A DNA stretch of 64,000 nucleotides from CAZSSM01 sp964609385 (GTDB lineage: Bacteria > Planctomycetota > Planctomycetia > Isosphaerales > Isosphaeraceae). Below, in pieces: positions 9,907 to 18,584 of this stretch. Each line of letters opens with the position of its first letter. The first letter of the stretch is position 1. A program made the translations under genes and the position numbers. The stretch covers positions 5,038-69,037 of the forward strand of contig CAZSSM010000033.1 of NCBI GenBank assembly GCA_964609385.1. The letters run 5' to 3'. Under the pieces are notes generated by a model, which saw nothing but the letters and a program-made list of their open reading frames with translations, was not told the DNA's origin and made no database searches.

Positions 9907-10616
9907 CCCCAATGGACTATCTCCCACGGATGCGGGTCGGCCGAGCGGAAGGGTGGCCTGGCGCGCCCAAGTCTCGATGATGCCGTTTCAGGGAAGCAAT
10001 GACCGAAAAAAATATGACAAAACGGACCAGGCTCGCTCGACCCAAAGTTAGACGACACCTTGAACCTCAGGGGAACTTTGGCGGCGTGTGGCGCGGTGCT
10101 AACGAGAATCTAGGTCCTTGGGATGGAAACAGAGGCGACAGGTGACAGAAAGGAACATCCTCGCACGCGAGGGGACACCGGTCGCGGTGTAATGCGGTCC
10201 AGAACACACCGGAACAGCATCACACGGAATGACCAACGGTCGCCCAGGCCACACGACGCTCTGCTGGACAGCGAGCTAGCGCATGGAGAAAGGAATCCCG
10301 TAGGACAGGGCCGAGCGACACGCTCATCATAGCCTAGAGTCTACCCAGTGACGAGAGGGTATCCCACGGCACAGTCAACACTGAACGCGAAGGACCAATT
10401 CGGTAGAGTCGTCACCCGAGATCGATGCCGAGCCAACGAATCCCATGACGCGACGGTCCGGTCATCGCCTTCGACACAAAGAGTGCACCCGGATTCATGG
10501 GCGTCAAAGTCGACCGCGTCCGTCACGACCGACTCGATCATCCATAGGCACGATCGAAGTCGGTCTTAAGATAAGTGCGACGGTCGTGTTGGACGTGGCC
10601 GGCCCTATTATCAGGC
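9907..10616. other. Long intergenic region between gatB and the S8 protease gene
   Basis: About 700 bases without a convincing gene. It must contain the end of the gatB transcript and the promoter of the protease. Short ORFs here have no family features. Apart from the hairpin at 10527-10565, I see no RNA gene consensus (tRNA, tmRNA, RNase P, 6S). Confidence 0.45.
10527..10565. terminator. Long hairpin downstream of gatB (possible terminator)
   Basis: The arms GACCGACT (10527-10534) and AGTCGGTC (10558-10565) pair perfectly. They continue with CGATC against GATCG after a single bulged A, giving a 13-bp stem and a 12-base loop. It lies about 50 bases after the gatB stop. No U tract follows on the - strand, so termination is only an inference. 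Confidence 0.4.
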
Positions 10617-12143
10617 TCAAGCCTCAGGCGGATTTCCCTGTTCGGCCATGATCGCGTTGAGCTTCGCCTCCAGTAGTTCGCCGACGAGTTTGGGGTCAGC
10701 CTTGCCACCGGTCCGCTTCATCACCTGACCACGGAGAAACCCCTTGACCGCCTCGGGTTTCTTCTTGCCGCCGGTGAGATCCTTGATCGCCTTGGGGTTA
10801 TCCTCCAGAGCTGAGGTGATCGCCGCAGAGATGGCTGACTCGTCGGAGACCATCTGGTAGCCGCCGGCTTCGATGATCTGATCCAACGCCCCCTCGCCAG
10901 CGATCAGCTTGCCGAGCACCTCACGGCCCTGTCCGGTGCTTAGTTGTCGGTCGCGAACCTTGCCGATGAGCTTGGCCAGGACGTCGGGGCGGATCGGGAA
11001 GGTGTCGATGGTCAGTTTCTGTTCGTTGATGGCGCGGAGCACGTCCTGCTGAATCCAGTTGCTGGCCAGCTTGGGTTCGCCGGAGAGTCGGACGACCTCC
11101 TCGAAGTAATCGGCGGTGTCGCGGCCCTGCTCGACGAGGACGCCGGCATCATACTCCGAGAGGCCGAAGGTGTCGCGGAACCGACCACGGCGCGCCTGGG
11201 GCAGTTCCCCAATCCGGCCCCGGATCCGTTCTAGCCAGACCTCGTCAACGACCACCGGCACCAGGTCGGGTTCGGGGAAATAGCGATAGTCAGCGGCGGT
11301 CTCTTTGGTTCGTTGCAGCTTGGTGACCCCCTCCTCCTCGTTCCAGCCGCGGGTCTGTTTGTTCGTTGGCGAGATCGTCACGCCGTCGGCCTTCCACTGA
11401 GCGAATTGTCGCTGGGCCTCGTACTGGATGGCTCGCTCGACCGATCGGAAACTGTTCAAATTCTTGATTTCCACAATCGGTGTCGCGACCGAATTTTGGA
11501 TCTCCGGTCCTTCGATCCTCAAGTTCACGTTGGCATCGCAGCGGAGGCTGCCCTCCTGCATCTCGCAGTCGCTGACGCCCAGGTAGCGGAGGGTCAGCCG
11601 GAGTTCCTCCAGACAGGCCCGCGCTTCGGCGGCCGAGCGGAGGTCGGGCTCGGTGACGATCTCCATCAGCGGGATGCCCGCACGGTTCATATCGACCTCA
11701 CTCTGGCCGACCGAGCCGTGGATCATCTTCCCGGTGTCCTCCTCCAGGTGGATCCGCGTCAATCGACAGCGCGCTGGTTCCGGGCCATCGCCGGGTACCG
11801 GCAGCCAGCCCCCGGTGCTGAAAGGCAGATCATACTGGCTGATCTGATAATTCTTAGGAAGATCGGGATAATAGTAGTTTTTTCGATCCCACTTGGTAAA
11901 ACGTGTAATTTCGCATTCGAAGGCTAGTGCGGTCATCAGGGCCAGATCGAAGGCATCACGATTCATAACCGGGAGCGTGCCCGGCAGGCCGAGCGAGACA
12001 GGATCGGTCTGAGTGTTGGGTGGCAAGCCGAAGGCGGTCCCACACCCGCTAAAGATCTTGCTCTGCGTGGTCAACTGGACGTGGATCTCCAGGCCCACAA
12101 TGATCTGGGAACGGGTCTCGGAGGGTGCCAAGGTCTCAGACAT
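10617..12143 (-). CDS. gatB: Asp-tRNA(Asn)/Glu-tRNA(Gln) amidotransferase subunit B
   Basis: A 508-residue protein. GatB binds misacylated Glu-tRNA(Gln) or Asp-tRNA(Asn), phosphorylates the side chain and lets ammonia from GatA complete the amidation. The sequence shows the family start IIVGLEIHVQL, FSGCGTAFG, SLGLPGTLPVMN, and the kinase-core stretch KNYYYPDLPKNYQISQYD. It also has RCDANVNLR and a C-terminal YqeY-like tail with PKAIKDLTGGKKKPEAVKGF, LRGQVMKRTGG and DPKLVGELLEAKL. Length is normal for the family (about 480-500). A TTG two codons upstream is possible, but ATG 12143 has GAAGGA upstream and gives the usual N-terminus. It is the last gene of gatC-gatA-gatB, 168 bases after gatA. 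Confidence 0.97.
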   Translation of the reverse strand: MSETLAPSETRSQIIVGLEIHVQLTTQSKIFSGCGTAFGLPPNTQTDPVSLGLPGTLPVMNRDAFDLALMTALAFECEITRFTKWDRKNYYYPDLPKNYQISQYDLPFSTGGWLPVPGDGPEPARCRLTRIHLEEDTGKMIHGSVGQSEVDMNRAGIPLMEIVTEPDLRSAAEARACLEELRLTLRYLGVSDCEMQEGSLRCDANVNLRIEGPEIQNSVATPIVEIKNLNSFRSVERAIQYEAQRQFAQWKADGVTISPTNKQTRGWNEEEGVTKLQRTKETAADYRYFPEPDLVPVVVDEVWLERIRGRIGELPQARRGRFRDTFGLSEYDAGVLVEQGRDTADYFEEVVRLSGEPKLASNWIQQDVLRAINEQKLTIDTFPIRPDVLAKLIGKVRDRQLSTGQGREVLGKLIAGEGALDQIIEAGGYQMVSDESAISAAITSALEDNPKAIKDLTGGKKKPEAVKGFLRGQVMKRTGGKADPKLVGELLEAKLNAIMAEQGNPPEA

Positions 12144-12311
12144 GCGCAACGGGTCCTTCGCTCAGATCCCTCACGTCGACCGACATAATCGACACAATGG
12201 GTCGCCCGGGAATCAACGGTTCGCGGTGTCCGGGCGTCATCTCACGGGAACGAAACACGAGGCAACAAAATCTGACAGTCACCCTCAGAACCTCAGACCG
12301 ATTCGCCCGGC

Positions 12312-13820
12312 TCAGGCGTCGGCGACGATCGGGGGCCGACGGGTGTGCCAGTCGGTCGCCTGCTGGTAGGCCCAGGCGACGCGGATCAAGGTCTCGTCGT
12401 GGAAGGCCGGAGCGTGCAGCTGGAGTCCGATCGGCAGGCCGTTCTCGGAGAACCCGCATGGAATGCTCACCCCGGGAATCCCGACCATATTGGCCAGCAC
12501 GGTGTAGATATCGGCTAGATACATTGCCAGTGGATCACCAGACTTCTCGCCGATCGGGAAAGCGGGCGTGGGCGTGGTCGGCCCGACCAGGACATCGACC
12601 GACTCGAAGGCACGGTCGAAGTCGTTCCGGATGAGTCGTCGGACCTTGAGGGCCTGCCGGTAGTAAGCGTCAGCGTAGCCGGCTGAGAGGGCGAAGGTGC
12701 CCAGCATGATCCTCCGTTTGACCTCAGCGCCGAAGCCCTCAGCGCGACTGGCCATCATCATTCGGACCAGACCGGGCTGGTCGGTCTCGCGGTCGTTGAT
12801 CGGCTCCCAGTTGGCCGCGCGGTGGCCGAAGATCGTGCCGTCGTAGCGGGCGAGGTTGCTAGAGCATTCGGCTGGAGCGACGACGTAATAGGCCGGGATC
12901 CCGTAGCGGACCATCGGCAAATCGACCTCGATGACCTGGGCGCCTTCCGCTTCCAGGACCGCCACGGCCTGACGGACAGCCTCCTCGACCTGGGGATCGT
13001 TGCCATCCTGAAAGAATTGGCGGGCCAAGCCGATCCGGAGCGGTTGGTTCGGCGCGGCGAGCATCGCTTCGATCGTGGGCACCGGCTGGTCGATGCAGGT
13101 GCTATCCAGCGGATCGCCCCCGGCAATGACCTGAAAGAGCAGGGCCAAATCGGCCGCATCGTGGGCCATCGGGCCGATCTGGTCGAGCGAGCTTGCGAAG
13201 GCGACCAACCCGAACCGGCTGACACGGCCGTAAGTCGGCTTGAAGCCGGAAACACCGCAAAGCGCAGCCGGTTGGCGGATCGAACCGCCAGTGTCGCTAC
13301 CCAAGCTCAGCGGTGCGAAGTCTGCGGCCACCGCCGCGGCCGATCCGCCCGAGGATCCGCCGGGGATCCGGGTCCGATCCCAAGGGTTGCGCGTCGGCCC
13401 ATAGTGGCTGTTCTCGGTCGAGGAGCCCATCGCGAACTCGTCGAGGTTGGCCTTGCCCAAGAGGACACCATCGGCCTGGCGGATTCGACCGATCACCGTC
13501 GCATCGAAGGGAGGTCGGTAAGACTCCAGCATTCGGCTAGCGCAGGTGGTCAGCCCGTCACGGACACAGATGTTGTCCTTGATGACGATCGGGACGCCAG
13601 CCAGCGGGCCAAGCGTCTCCCCATCGGCACGCTTGGCGTCGACGATCCCGGCCTGCTCCAGGGCGGCCTCGGGTTCGAAATGGAGCATGATGTTCAGCTC
13701 CTCATTGGCCGAAACGACCCGATCGATGTACGTCCGCGCGACCGCCTCCGCGGTCAAAGCGCCGGACCGGACCGCCTCGGCCAGTTGACGTGCCGTCGCG
13801 GTCTCGGGATGGAACTGCAT
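12312..13820 (-). CDS. gatA: Asp-tRNA(Asn)/Glu-tRNA(Gln) amidotransferase subunit A (amidase)
   Basis: A 502-residue amidase-signature enzyme that hydrolyses glutamine and supplies ammonia to GatB. The Ser-cisSer-Lys triad regions are clear: Lys in VPIVIKDNI, and the serines in GGSSGGSAAAVAADFAPLSL followed by GSDTGGSIRQPAALCGVSGF. FKPTYGRVSRFGLVAFASSL, the GatA signature, follows, as does the C-terminal GIPGVSIPCGF with GLPIGLQL. Length matches the family (about 480-500). ATG 13820 is preceded by GAGGATC. It lies 144 bases after gatC and 168 bases before gatB, looser spacing than in many bacteria but the same strand and order. Confidence 0.97.
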   Translation of the reverse strand: MQFHPETATARQLAEAVRSGALTAEAVARTYIDRVVSANEELNIMLHFEPEAALEQAGIVDAKRADGETLGPLAGVPIVIKDNICVRDGLTTCASRMLESYRPPFDATVIGRIRQADGVLLGKANLDEFAMGSSTENSHYGPTRNPWDRTRIPGGSSGGSAAAVAADFAPLSLGSDTGGSIRQPAALCGVSGFKPTYGRVSRFGLVAFASSLDQIGPMAHDAADLALLFQVIAGGDPLDSTCIDQPVPTIEAMLAAPNQPLRIGLARQFFQDGNDPQVEEAVRQAVAVLEAEGAQVIEVDLPMVRYGIPAYYVVAPAECSSNLARYDGTIFGHRAANWEPINDRETDQPGLVRMMMASRAEGFGAEVKRRIMLGTFALSAGYADAYYRQALKVRRLIRNDFDRAFESVDVLVGPTTPTPAFPIGEKSGDPLAMYLADIYTVLANMVGIPGVSIPCGFSENGLPIGLQLHAPAFHDETLIRVAWAYQQATDWHTRRPPIVADA

Positions 13821-13964
13821 GGCGAGGATCCTCGCAGGCCCGTCCGCGGTACATTGACGACCGGCGGCACGGTTCGGAAAAGACTGTTCGGGAGGTGCGA
13901 TCGCAGGCTGGTTCGTTTCAGAGGCAGGTCGGCAGGGCCAATCTCGATTTGTGACGCGTGATCC

Positions 13965-14270
13965 TCAATGCTCGGTCGAACCCGACTCCAATGCGGCTGG
14001 CACGAGGAACGCCTCCCGATTGCGTTGGGGGGCGTTCTGCATCGCTTGCTCGGTCGTGAGCATCGGCGTCGAGGCGTCGTCGCGGAAGATGTTGCGGACA
14101 TCGATTCCGTGGGCCAGTTCCTCGACGCCCTCCGTCCCCAACTCCTGGAACTGCTCGACATAACCGACGATCGCGTTGAGTTGCTTGGTGTACTGCTCCA
14201 ATTCCTCGTCGGTCAGTCGGAGCCGGGCCAAAAGCCCTACCTTGGCCACGTCATCGCGCGACAATTGCAT
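13965..14270 (-). CDS. gatC: Asp-tRNA(Asn)/Glu-tRNA(Gln) amidotransferase subunit C
   Basis: A 101-residue subunit that wraps around and stabilises the GatA-GatB complex. It begins MQLSRDDVAKVGLLARLRLT, followed by DEELEQYTKQLNAIVGYVEQ, the usual GatC helical start. The C-terminal part (MLTTEQAMQNAPQRNREAFL) matches the conserved segment that threads between GatA and GatB. The frame is open 20 codons further upstream, but the ATG at 14270 matches the family N-terminus. It is the first gene of the operon. Confidence 0.95.
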   Translation of the reverse strand: MQLSRDDVAKVGLLARLRLTDEELEQYTKQLNAIVGYVEQFQELGTEGVEELAHGIDVRNIFRDDASTPMLTTEQAMQNAPQRNREAFLVPAALESGSTEH

Positions 14271-14719
14271 GGTCGAGACCTCGAAGGAACCGGATAATGA
14301 AACGGTCGGCGATCGCTCGCAACAGTCCAAACGTCTCTAGGTCACCGATCACGGTTCAATAGCCCTCAATGGAGGTTGCGAGGGGAGCCACCGCCCCCTC
14401 AGCAGCTCAGGGAACGCTTTCTGAGAGAGGCGGACCGCAGCGACGTGGACGGCATCCGAACAGAGCAACGCGTCGGAACGGGATCCAGTTTGCCACAAGC
14501 CATCAACGGCATTCAAGTCGCCCCCCGTCGAACTCAGACCGGCCTTCACCATGCCAAGGCTTTTCGACCGACTCGATGATTGACCTGATCAGTGATGCCC
14601 CTCTACATTGCCGCTACATTGGGGGCAAGCGGGTTGGAACGAGTCTTTTCTGGCCAGGACTGCCCGCTTGATGAACCCGATACTCCTGCCCGGTTCGGCT
14701 TGCCACAAGGTGCCCGACG
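14271..14719. other. Divergent intergenic region between gatC and glmU
   Basis: It carries the promoters of the gatCAB operon (-) and glmU (+). No gene was recognised. A candidate sigma-70-like promoter for glmU is listed separately. Confidence 0.5.
14580..14609 (+). promoter_or_regulatory. Candidate sigma-70-type promoter of glmU
   Basis: TTGACC (14580-14585) and TACATT (14604-14609) are separated by 18 bases. The -35 matches 5 of 6 and the -10 matches 4 of 6 consensus bases, about 110 bases upstream of the glmU ATG. Planctomycete promoters are poorly defined, so this is a sequence match only. Confidence 0.35.
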
Positions 14720-15985
14720 ATGCCTCTGCCTGGACCCGTCGCAATCATTTTGGCCGCCGGACACGGCAAGCGGATGCGTTCCGAGACGGCCAAGGTCTTG
14801 CACGAACTCTGTGGTCGCCCGATGCTTCATTATGTTGTCGATGCCGTCCGAGGCGCAGGGGTTCGCTCGATCGTGGTGGTGGTTGGAGTCGGCGCCGATC
14901 AGGTTCGGGCCTCACTCGACGGGTATGACGATGTGCACTTCGCCGTACAGGAACAGCAACGCGGCACCGGTGACGCGGTCCGCTCGGCGCGTCCGGTCTT
15001 GGAGGGCTATGAAGGACCAGCCCTGGTCGTCGTCGGCGACGGCCCCTTGCTCCGGCCCGAGCCCTTGGCTGACCTGATGGCCCGACAGTCCCAAGAGCAC
15101 GCCGCATGCACGCTTGGCACGGCGCGGCTTGACGATCCGACCGGCTTCGGACGAATCCTGCGCGACGGCGCTGGCCGGTTTCTTCGGATCGTCGAGCAAC
15201 GCGACTGCAACGCTGAGGAGGCGGCCATCACCGAGGTCAATCCCAGTTGCTACGTCTTCACGCTCCCGAGGCTCTGGGAGATCCTGGAACGACTCAGCCC
15301 GGCAAATGCCCAGGGCGAACTTTATGTCACCGACGCCCCCTCGATGCTCCAGGCCGACGGCGAGACCGTCCTGGCCCTACCAGCCCTGCATGCCGACGAC
15401 ATCCTCGGTGTCAACGAGCGGAAGCATCTGGCCCAAGCGCATCTAATCATGCAACAACGCATCTGCGATCAACTCATGGAATCGGGTGTCACGATCGTCG
15501 ACCCGAGGACCACCTATATTGACGGCCGCGCCGTCATCGGTCCCGACACGATCATCTACCCCTTCACGGCAATCACCGGTCCGGTCTCCATCGGCCGCGA
15601 CTGTCGGGTCGGCCCGTTCGCGCATCTGCGATCCGGCACGACCTTGGAGGATGGCGTCGCCATCGGCGCGTTCGTCGAGGTCAATCGGAGCCACGTCGGA
15701 TCGGGGACTCAAGCCAAGCACCTGGCCTACCTCGGCGACGCGACCATTGGGCCCGGCGTCAACATCGGCGCCGGTGCCGTCACGGCCAACTTCGATGGGT
15801 ACGAGAAGCATCCTACCACCATCGGGCCGAGCGCCTTCGTCGGCTCCAACACCTGCCTGATCGCTCCGGTCGAGGTGGGCCCTCATGCGACCATTGCTGC
15901 TGGCGCGGTGGTCACCAAGAACACTCAGATTCCCGAAGGACAGACCGTCCTCGGAGTCCCGGCCCGACCGAAAACTCCCTCCTGA
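14720..15985 (+). CDS. glmU: GlmU-type bifunctional UDP-GlcNAc pyrophosphorylase/GlcN-1-P acetyltransferase
   Basis: A 421-residue protein for the last two steps to UDP-GlcNAc, the precursor of peptidoglycan and LPS. The N-terminal nucleotidyltransferase has LAAGHGKRM (residues 11-19), the downstream Lys of SETAKVLHEL, and QQRGTGDAV. VVGDGPLL replaces the usual VLxGDxPL. The C-terminal half is a left-handed beta-helix of hexapeptides (VGPFAHLRSGTTLEDGVAIG). It holds the acetyltransferase histidine in KHLAYLGDATIGPGVNIGAG (His about 334) and NFDGYEKHPTTIG, matching E. coli KHLTYLGD...NYDG. It is about 35 residues shorter than E. coli GlmU, mainly at the C-terminus, but the acetyl-transfer motifs are complete. 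Monocistronic by position. Confidence 0.92.
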   Translation: MPLPGPVAIILAAGHGKRMRSETAKVLHELCGRPMLHYVVDAVRGAGVRSIVVVVGVGADQVRASLDGYDDVHFAVQEQQRGTGDAVRSARPVLEGYEGPALVVVGDGPLLRPEPLADLMARQSQEHAACTLGTARLDDPTGFGRILRDGAGRFLRIVEQRDCNAEEAAITEVNPSCYVFTLPRLWEILERLSPANAQGELYVTDAPSMLQADGETVLALPALHADDILGVNERKHLAQAHLIMQQRICDQLMESGVTIVDPRTTYIDGRAVIGPDTIIYPFTAITGPVSIGRDCRVGPFAHLRSGTTLEDGVAIGAFVEVNRSHVGSGTQAKHLAYLGDATIGPGVNIGAGAVTANFDGYEKHPTTIGPSAFVGSNTCLIAPVEVGPHATIAAGAVVTKNTQIPEGQTVLGVPARPKTPS

Positions 15986-16224
15986 GACCACACCTGAACT
16001 GCCGAGTAGTCCGACCTCCCGAATCGCTCCCCACGCGCAGAAAAGCCGATCCGCAACCATCCGATTCTTTCCATCATCGAGCTGAGTCTCAGGTCTCTCA
16101 AGGACTCTTCCCCCGATCCGCACACGACCCGGACCAACAAAGTTGGTTTTTTCTTGGCGGTTTTCGACTCGGATTGCGGATCAGGGTGTGGAGTCGACGG
16201 TGATTCGACGGGACCGCTGGCGTC

Positions 16225-18210
16225 GTGCGCCGCGGCCTCTTCCAGACTGATCAGGCGAGATCGCTGGAAGTCACTCCAGGTGGGTCCGATAACCAAATCG
16301 CTTCACAGGGTGCGGACGCCTCGGAATCTTCGAGCTCCAACCTCTGGCCCGCGATCCGGACGCGTCCCGCGAGTGACTTCTCGGCGCAACCAACCGATGC
16401 ACGAGTGCAACGAACGATGGCTGATCTGCCGAGAAACGGTCCCAACCCCGATGCTCGGGGAAGCGCCGAGGTCGCCGCGCGCATCAGTCCGACGAGACGC
16501 CCTGACCCGATCCTGCTGATCCCGGCCCCGACTCGGGACGGGCCTCGACCCGACCCGACCGAGACCGATCAAGTCGCATGGTATCAGGCCCAGAGCGAAT
16601 TCGTCGTCCATCTCGATGAACTGCTCCGCACTCAGGCCCGTTGCTGGCATCAGCGATGCCCCTTGCGGGGTTCGGGTCCGGCCTGGCCCTGGAACGCAAT
16701 GTGTCCGAGCCGCGGAGCGCCGTCAGCGGCCATGCAATGCGTGGCCGCCCGTCGCCTCCTGTTAGCTTTGGAGGACTTGGAACGCCTCCTCGATGAGGAG
16801 GATGCCGAGCACGACGATCCGGCTGACCTCGACTATGAACCGCCCAGCCGAGGCTACCACCTGATCGGGCATGGCTATGGCGGCACGATCCTCTGGACGA
16901 TGCTCCGCCTGGCCGTTGAGACCGGCGTGGAACTCCCCAAGCTCCGGAGTTGGACGACGATCGCCGCGCCGTTCCCAATTCATCCCCCCCGCTGGCATGG
17001 TCGGTCCTTCGATCTGATCGGCCTGACCGCTGTCCTCGTTGGGCTGGTCCAGGTGGTCCGACACAGGCTCACGTTTGGGTCGAGTCCTCCCGAATTCGAT
17101 GGGTCGATCGGTTCCTCGCTGCTCCAAGCCTTTGCCTCGTGTACGACGAGCGATCGGATCTGCGTGGTCACCTGGACCAGTCTGGGCCTCTGCTGCGCGG
17201 CGATCGTGGCCATCGGCCTGGCCCAACTGGTTGAGATCCGAGGCGCCCACCGGATCGCGTCGCAGGCCTGGTCGCGCTTTGGATCACGATGGCTCGGGAT
17301 CTACTCGCCAGAGGACGAGGTGCTCGACAGCCCTCGCGACTCCAACCGAGATCGAGGCCAGAGCCGAACGGTTTCGAACAGTACCCGAGCGAATCGGAAC
17401 CGGTTCGGGTCCGAGGCTCGGCAAACCTCAATGTCGATCCGCATGCCAAAGGGCCTCGTGTGGGCCAAACGCTTGGCTTGCCTTGTGCAAAATGGGATCC
17501 TCGGCCAGGTTGCCCAGCTCGCGCGCACGATCCGTCACCTTCGAGGAACTCATGGCCTGCGCAATGCTCCCCCATCTCCAAACGCTCTCCCTGAGCCCTG
17601 GGAATGCCGGGAACCGACCTTCGGTGAAACAACGATAGGACCGCCGCGTGGACCGCTCCCGGAAACTTTGCTCAAGGCGCTCCACCTCCGCGCGGTCCAT
17701 CAGGCTACGGCGAGGCTCGGAGACCGACACGCGACTCAGACGAACGACGTCAGGCAGGACAACCCGATCCATAACGGCTACATGAAGACGCGAGAGATCC
17801 GCAACCTCATCGCCTCCTGGATCTCCAAGTCGAGCCATCAGCCCCTTCGGTTCCAATCCGGTCCCATCATCTCCGAACGGAGCAGTTGGTGGCTCGACGG
17901 TAAACTCGTCCATAATCCTGGCCCGTCACGGCCATCGTTCTTGAGACCCTTAAGCTCTCCAAGGCCCATCGTCTTTATGATGGGCCTGATCCTCTTGGGA
18001 TTCCTCCTGCTGACCTTCGAACGCTCACCAAACCTAAGCCGACCTGGACAACCCCCCCGAGCCCAGCGACTCGACCGACCCGACCATACCAGCGACCACA
18101 AAGACATCCGAAGGTCTGGGATCACGGACGCGGTGCTTCCCCAATCCTCCATCTGGCCGCCAGAGAAGCCCTCCCGGAAGTACGATTCAGTACGCTCCCC
18201 AACGACTTGA
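16225..18210 (+). CDS. Uncharacterised membrane protein with alpha/beta-hydrolase-like core
   Basis: The 661-codon frame opens with GTG at 16225; the first ATG is at 16417 (597 residues) and the true start is unclear because neither has a good ribosome site. The segment PILLIPAPTRDGPRPDP followed by SEFVVHLDEL resembles the first strand region of lipases. YHLIGHGYGGTILWTMLRL with SWTTIAAPFPIHPP resembles the nucleophile elbow and its following strand. The elbow reads G-H-G-Y-G, with Gly where the catalytic Ser should be. Two hydrophobic segments (FDLIGLTAVLVGLVQVV and TSLGLCCAAIVAIGLAQLV) follow. A third (VFMMGLILLGFLLLTF) lies near the C-terminus. The last 200 residues are rich in Pro, Arg and Ser with no recognisable fold. 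It may be a non-catalytic or decaying hydrolase-like membrane protein; I do not assign a function. Confidence 0.55.
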   Translation: MRRGLFQTDQARSLEVTPGGSDNQIASQGADASESSSSNLWPAIRTRPASDFSAQPTDARVQRTMADLPRNGPNPDARGSAEVAARISPTRRPDPILLIPAPTRDGPRPDPTETDQVAWYQAQSEFVVHLDELLRTQARCWHQRCPLRGSGPAWPWNAMCPSRGAPSAAMQCVAARRLLLALEDLERLLDEEDAEHDDPADLDYEPPSRGYHLIGHGYGGTILWTMLRLAVETGVELPKLRSWTTIAAPFPIHPPRWHGRSFDLIGLTAVLVGLVQVVRHRLTFGSSPPEFDGSIGSSLLQAFASCTTSDRICVVTWTSLGLCCAAIVAIGLAQLVEIRGAHRIASQAWSRFGSRWLGIYSPEDEVLDSPRDSNRDRGQSRTVSNSTRANRNRFGSEARQTSMSIRMPKGLVWAKRLACLVQNGILGQVAQLARTIRHLRGTHGLRNAPPSPNALPEPWECREPTFGETTIGPPRGPLPETLLKALHLRAVHQATARLGDRHATQTNDVRQDNPIHNGYMKTREIRNLIASWISKSSHQPLRFQSGPIISERSSWWLDGKLVHNPGPSRPSFLRPLSSPRPIVFMMGLILLGFLLLTFERSPNLSRPGQPPRAQRLDRPDHTSDHKDIRRSGITDAVLPQSSIWPPEKPSRKYDSVRSPTT

Positions 18211-18584
18211 TTCGCCTGAGGCTCGCGGTCGACCCTGGCCATCCCGAACTCCCAACAGGCTGGAAGCCGAAGCCTAAACCGTGACGAATCGATTCGGCTC
18301 AGGAACGAAGCCCTCTTGGGGCGGTCCACATCCAGAAAGTTGCGAGACTCTAGATCCGCTAGATACCAACAAACCCCTTGCATTTATGTTCAACATAAAC
18401 GTTACATGCAAACATCCTAGAACCTTCCCCTCGAATCTCGAAGGAGACCGTCTCGAGAAAACCCAAACCTGACGCACATCCAGCTTAATCCGGCAACCCC
18501 ACAAAGCCGATTCCTTCAACATCTTCGGAATCGGTCGGGGCCTGGTCCTCGTCCGCCCATCCGATCTTCCATGGAGGGAGTGCG
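18211..18584. other. Intergenic region upstream of the lipoprotein pair
   Basis: No gene recognised. It contains the nested inverted repeat listed at 18378-18411 and presumably the promoter of the two lipoprotein genes. Confidence 0.5.
18378..18411. promoter_or_regulatory. Nested palindrome, candidate operator
   Basis: A perfect inverted repeat TTTATGTT-C-AACATAAA (18383-18399) sits between TTGCAT (18378-18383) and ATGCAA (18406-18411), which are themselves inverted. The site is AT-rich in a GC-rich setting and lies about 175 bases upstream of the first lipoprotein gene. It looks like a dimeric regulator site; the regulator is unknown. Confidence 0.45.

Noticed and set aside
9907..10616. Possible structural RNA gene in the long gap
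   Set aside because: I looked for tRNA T-loop and acceptor patterns, tmRNA and RNase P consensus words and found none.
12822..13961. Open frame of 379 codons on the + strand
   Set aside because: It is opposite gatA, an unmistakable amidase; the + product is compositionally odd with no family features.
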